From assembly GCA_037190175.1 (NCBI GenBank), contig JBBCJM010000007.1:1-6195 (forward strand): a stretch of 6,195 bases of DNA. The letters are read 5' to 3'. This DNA is from JBBCJM01 sp037190175. GTDB taxonomy: Bacteria; Pseudomonadota; Alphaproteobacteria; Rhodobacterales; Rhodobacteraceae. The notes beneath the pieces were generated by a model. That model had not been told where the DNA came from. It did not search any database and was given only the letters and a program-made list of their open reading frames with translations. The position numbers and the translations under genes are program-made. The number at the start of each line of letters is the position of its first letter. Positions within the stretch are counted from its first letter, which is position 1. Positions 4,694-6,195 of the stretch are shown piece after piece.

Positions 4694-6195
4694 ATGACCG
4701 AACGGGAATGGACCATCACGGGCATGGACTGCGCCGCCTGCGCCAGCCGGATCGAGGGCGCGGTGGGCCGGCTGCCCGGGGTGAGCGGCGCCTCGGTCGC
4801 GGTGATGGCCGAGCGGCTGCGGGTGCGCATGGCGCCTTCCGCCGACCCGGGGGCGGTGGAGGGCGCGGTGCGGGCGCTGGGCTATGGCATCGCCCCGCGC
4901 GAGGCCGGGCCCGTGGAGCCCGAGAGCCGCTGGCACCGGACCGGCAAGGGCCGGCTGGTGATCCTGACCGGGGCGCTGCTGGCGCTGGCCACCGGCTTCG
5001 ACCTGCTGGTGCCGGGCGAGGCGGGGCATTTCGCCTTCGTGCTGGCCTGCCTGATCGGGGTCCTTCCCGTCGCGGCCCGGGCGCTGGCGGCGCTGCGGGC
5101 GGGCCAGCCCTTCACCATCGAGAGCCTGATGACCGTGGCCGCCGCGGGCGCGCTGGTGATCGGCGCGGCGGAGGAGGCGGCGCTGGTCGTCTTTCTCTTC
5201 GCGGTGGGCGAGGTGCTGGAGGGCGTGGCGGCGGGCCGGGCGCGGGCCGGGATCCGGGCGCTGGCGGCGCTGGTGCCCGCCACCGCGCTGGTGGAGGAGG
5301 AGGGCCGCCTGCGGGAAGTCCCGGCGGCCACCCTGCGCCTCGGCCAGACCGTGCTGGTCCGCCCCGGCGACCGCATCCCGGCCGATGGCGAGATTATCGA
5401 GGGCACCGGCGGGATCGACGAGAGCCCGGTGACGGGGGAGAGCCTGCCCGTCACCCGCGCCCCGGGCGAGGCGGTCTTCGCCGGTTCGGTCAATGCCGAG
5501 GCGGCTCTGCGGATCCGCGTCGCCCGGACCGCGGCCGACAACACCATCGCCCGGATCGTGCGGCTGGTGGAGGAGGCCGAGGCGGCCCGCGCCCCCACCG
5601 AACGCTTCATCGACCGCTTCAGCCGCTGGTACATGCCGGCCATCGTGGGGCTGGCCGCGCTGGTGGTGCTGGTGCCGCCGCTGGCCTTCGCCCAGCCCTG
5701 GGAGACCTGGGTCTACCGCGGCCTCGCGCTCTTGCTGATCGGCTGCCCCTGCGCGCTGGTGATCTCGGTCCCGGCCTCCATCGCCTCGGCGCTGTCCTCG
5801 GGGGCGCGGCGGGGGCTGTTGATGAAGGGCGGCGCGGTGATCGAGGCGGCGGCGGGGGTGCGGCAGGTGGCCTTCGACAAGACCGGCACGCTGACCCACG
5901 GCCGGCCGGTGGTGACCGACGTGGTGGCCTTCACCGACGAGGCCGAGGTGCTGGCGGTGGCGGCGGGGGTCGAGGCGGGCTCCAGCCACCCGCTGGCGCA
6001 GGCGATCCTGCGGCGGGCGGGGGATGCGGCGCTGCCCGCGCGAGGCGCCAGGGCGCTGCCCGGCCGCGGGGCGGAGGCGGTGGTGGACGGCCGCCCGGCC
6101 TGGGTGACCTCGCCCCGCCATGCCGCGGCCGAGGGCGGGCTGGACCCCGCCGGGCTGGAGCGGGCCGCGGCGCTGGAGGCCGCGGGCAAGACCGT
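4694..6195 (+). CDS. zntA: P1B-type heavy-metal-transporting ATPase, Zn/Cd/Pb (ZntA/CadA) type (3' end missing)
   Basis: The frame is open from ATG 4694 to the window end, giving 500 complete codons; family members usually exceed 600 residues. It should export divalent soft metals across the inner membrane using ATP. An N-terminal heavy-metal-associated domain carries GMDCAAC (C13, C16) at residues ~5-70. Membrane segments appear at ~88-106, ~112-132, a pair within ~145-178, ~314-333 and ~343-362. The actuator loop has TGES at 247-250, and the sixth segment has CPC at 351-353. The phosphorylated aspartate is D395 in DKTGT, and the nucleotide domain shows SSHP (H432, P433) at 430-433. LLIGCPCALVISVP matches the Zn/Cd/Pb subgroup rather than the copper form (ACPCALGLATP). 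The hinge GDG motif and the seventh and eighth segments, which complete metal selectivity, are outside the window. The MerR-type operator upstream suggests metal-induced expression. Copper transport is less likely but not excluded. Confidence 0.93.
   Translation, partial: MTEREWTITGMDCAACASRIEGAVGRLPGVSGASVAVMAERLRVRMAPSADPGAVEGAVRALGYGIAPREAGPVEPESRWHRTGKGRLVILTGALLALATGFDLLVPGEAGHFAFVLACLIGVLPVAARALAALRAGQPFTIESLMTVAAAGALVIGAAEEAALVVFLFAVGEVLEGVAAGRARAGIRALAALVPATALVEEEGRLREVPAATLRLGQTVLVRPGDRIPADGEIIEGTGGIDESPVTGESLPVTRAPGEAVFAGSVNAEAALRIRVARTAADNTIARIVRLVEEAEAARAPTERFIDRFSRWYMPAIVGLAALVVLVPPLAFAQPWETWVYRGLALLLIGCPCALVISVPASIASALSSGARRGLLMKGGAVIEAAAGVRQVAFDKTGTLTHGRPVVTDVVAFTDEAEVLAVAAGVEAGSSHPLAQAILRRAGDAALPARGARALPGRGAEAVVDGRPAWVTSPRHAAAEGGLDPAGLERAAALEAAGKT

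Noticed and set aside
4199..6121. 640-codon open frame on the minus strand
   Set aside because: It lies antisense to the P-type ATPase and the divergent region. Its translation is Arg/Gly/His/Pro-rich with no family motif, while the plus frame encodes all P-type ATPase motifs.

Overview
The window is very GC-rich DNA, well above 65% G+C by eye, with strong G/C preference at third codon positions and long spurious antisense open frames. The protein families and the intergenic style suggest an alphaproteobacterium, most likely of the Rhodobacteraceae/Rhodobacterales. The intergenic style means G-run palindromes beside a 'CAAATATCCCGGG' motif. This placement is inference; no rRNA or tRNA gene is present to confirm it.

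Layout from left to right. (1) Positions 1-780, plus strand: the 3' part of a gene for a Thr/Gly/Asp repeat protein ending in a PRC-barrel-like domain; its start lies outside the window. (2) Positions 801-829: a strong hairpin between two convergent genes, probably a terminator serving both. (3) Positions 852-4311, minus strand: three genes in the same direction. In transcription order they are an AraC-family regulator with a cupin-like sensor domain, a NIPSNAP-family protein, and a 626-residue two-domain enzyme of the QuiC type. QuiC has a 3-dehydroshikimate dehydratase TIM barrel fused to a 4-hydroxyphenylpyruvate-dioxygenase-like half. (4) Positions 4312-4693: a non-coding divergent region packed with palindromes, followed by a MerR-type operator/promoter. 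(5) Positions 4694-6195, plus strand: the first 500 codons of a P1B-type heavy-metal ATPase of the Zn/Cd/Pb (ZntA/CadA) type, cut by the window end.

How the genes may work together. The minus-strand block looks like a small catabolic unit that turns 3-dehydroshikimate, from quinate or shikimate, into protocatechuate. The AraC-type protein would be its aromatic- or hydroaromatic-responsive activator, and the NIPSNAP protein an accessory of unknown role. The ATPase is a separate metal-export unit. Its promoter has the dyad between -35 and -10 that is typical of MerR-family metal sensors, but the sensor gene is not in the window.

I found no clear case for an entirely new system. The most unusual items are a triplicated 9-mer that can form two mutually exclusive hairpins in the divergent region, the NIPSNAP gene sandwiched between regulator and dehydratase, and the repeat protein whose repeats run into its PRC-barrel domain.
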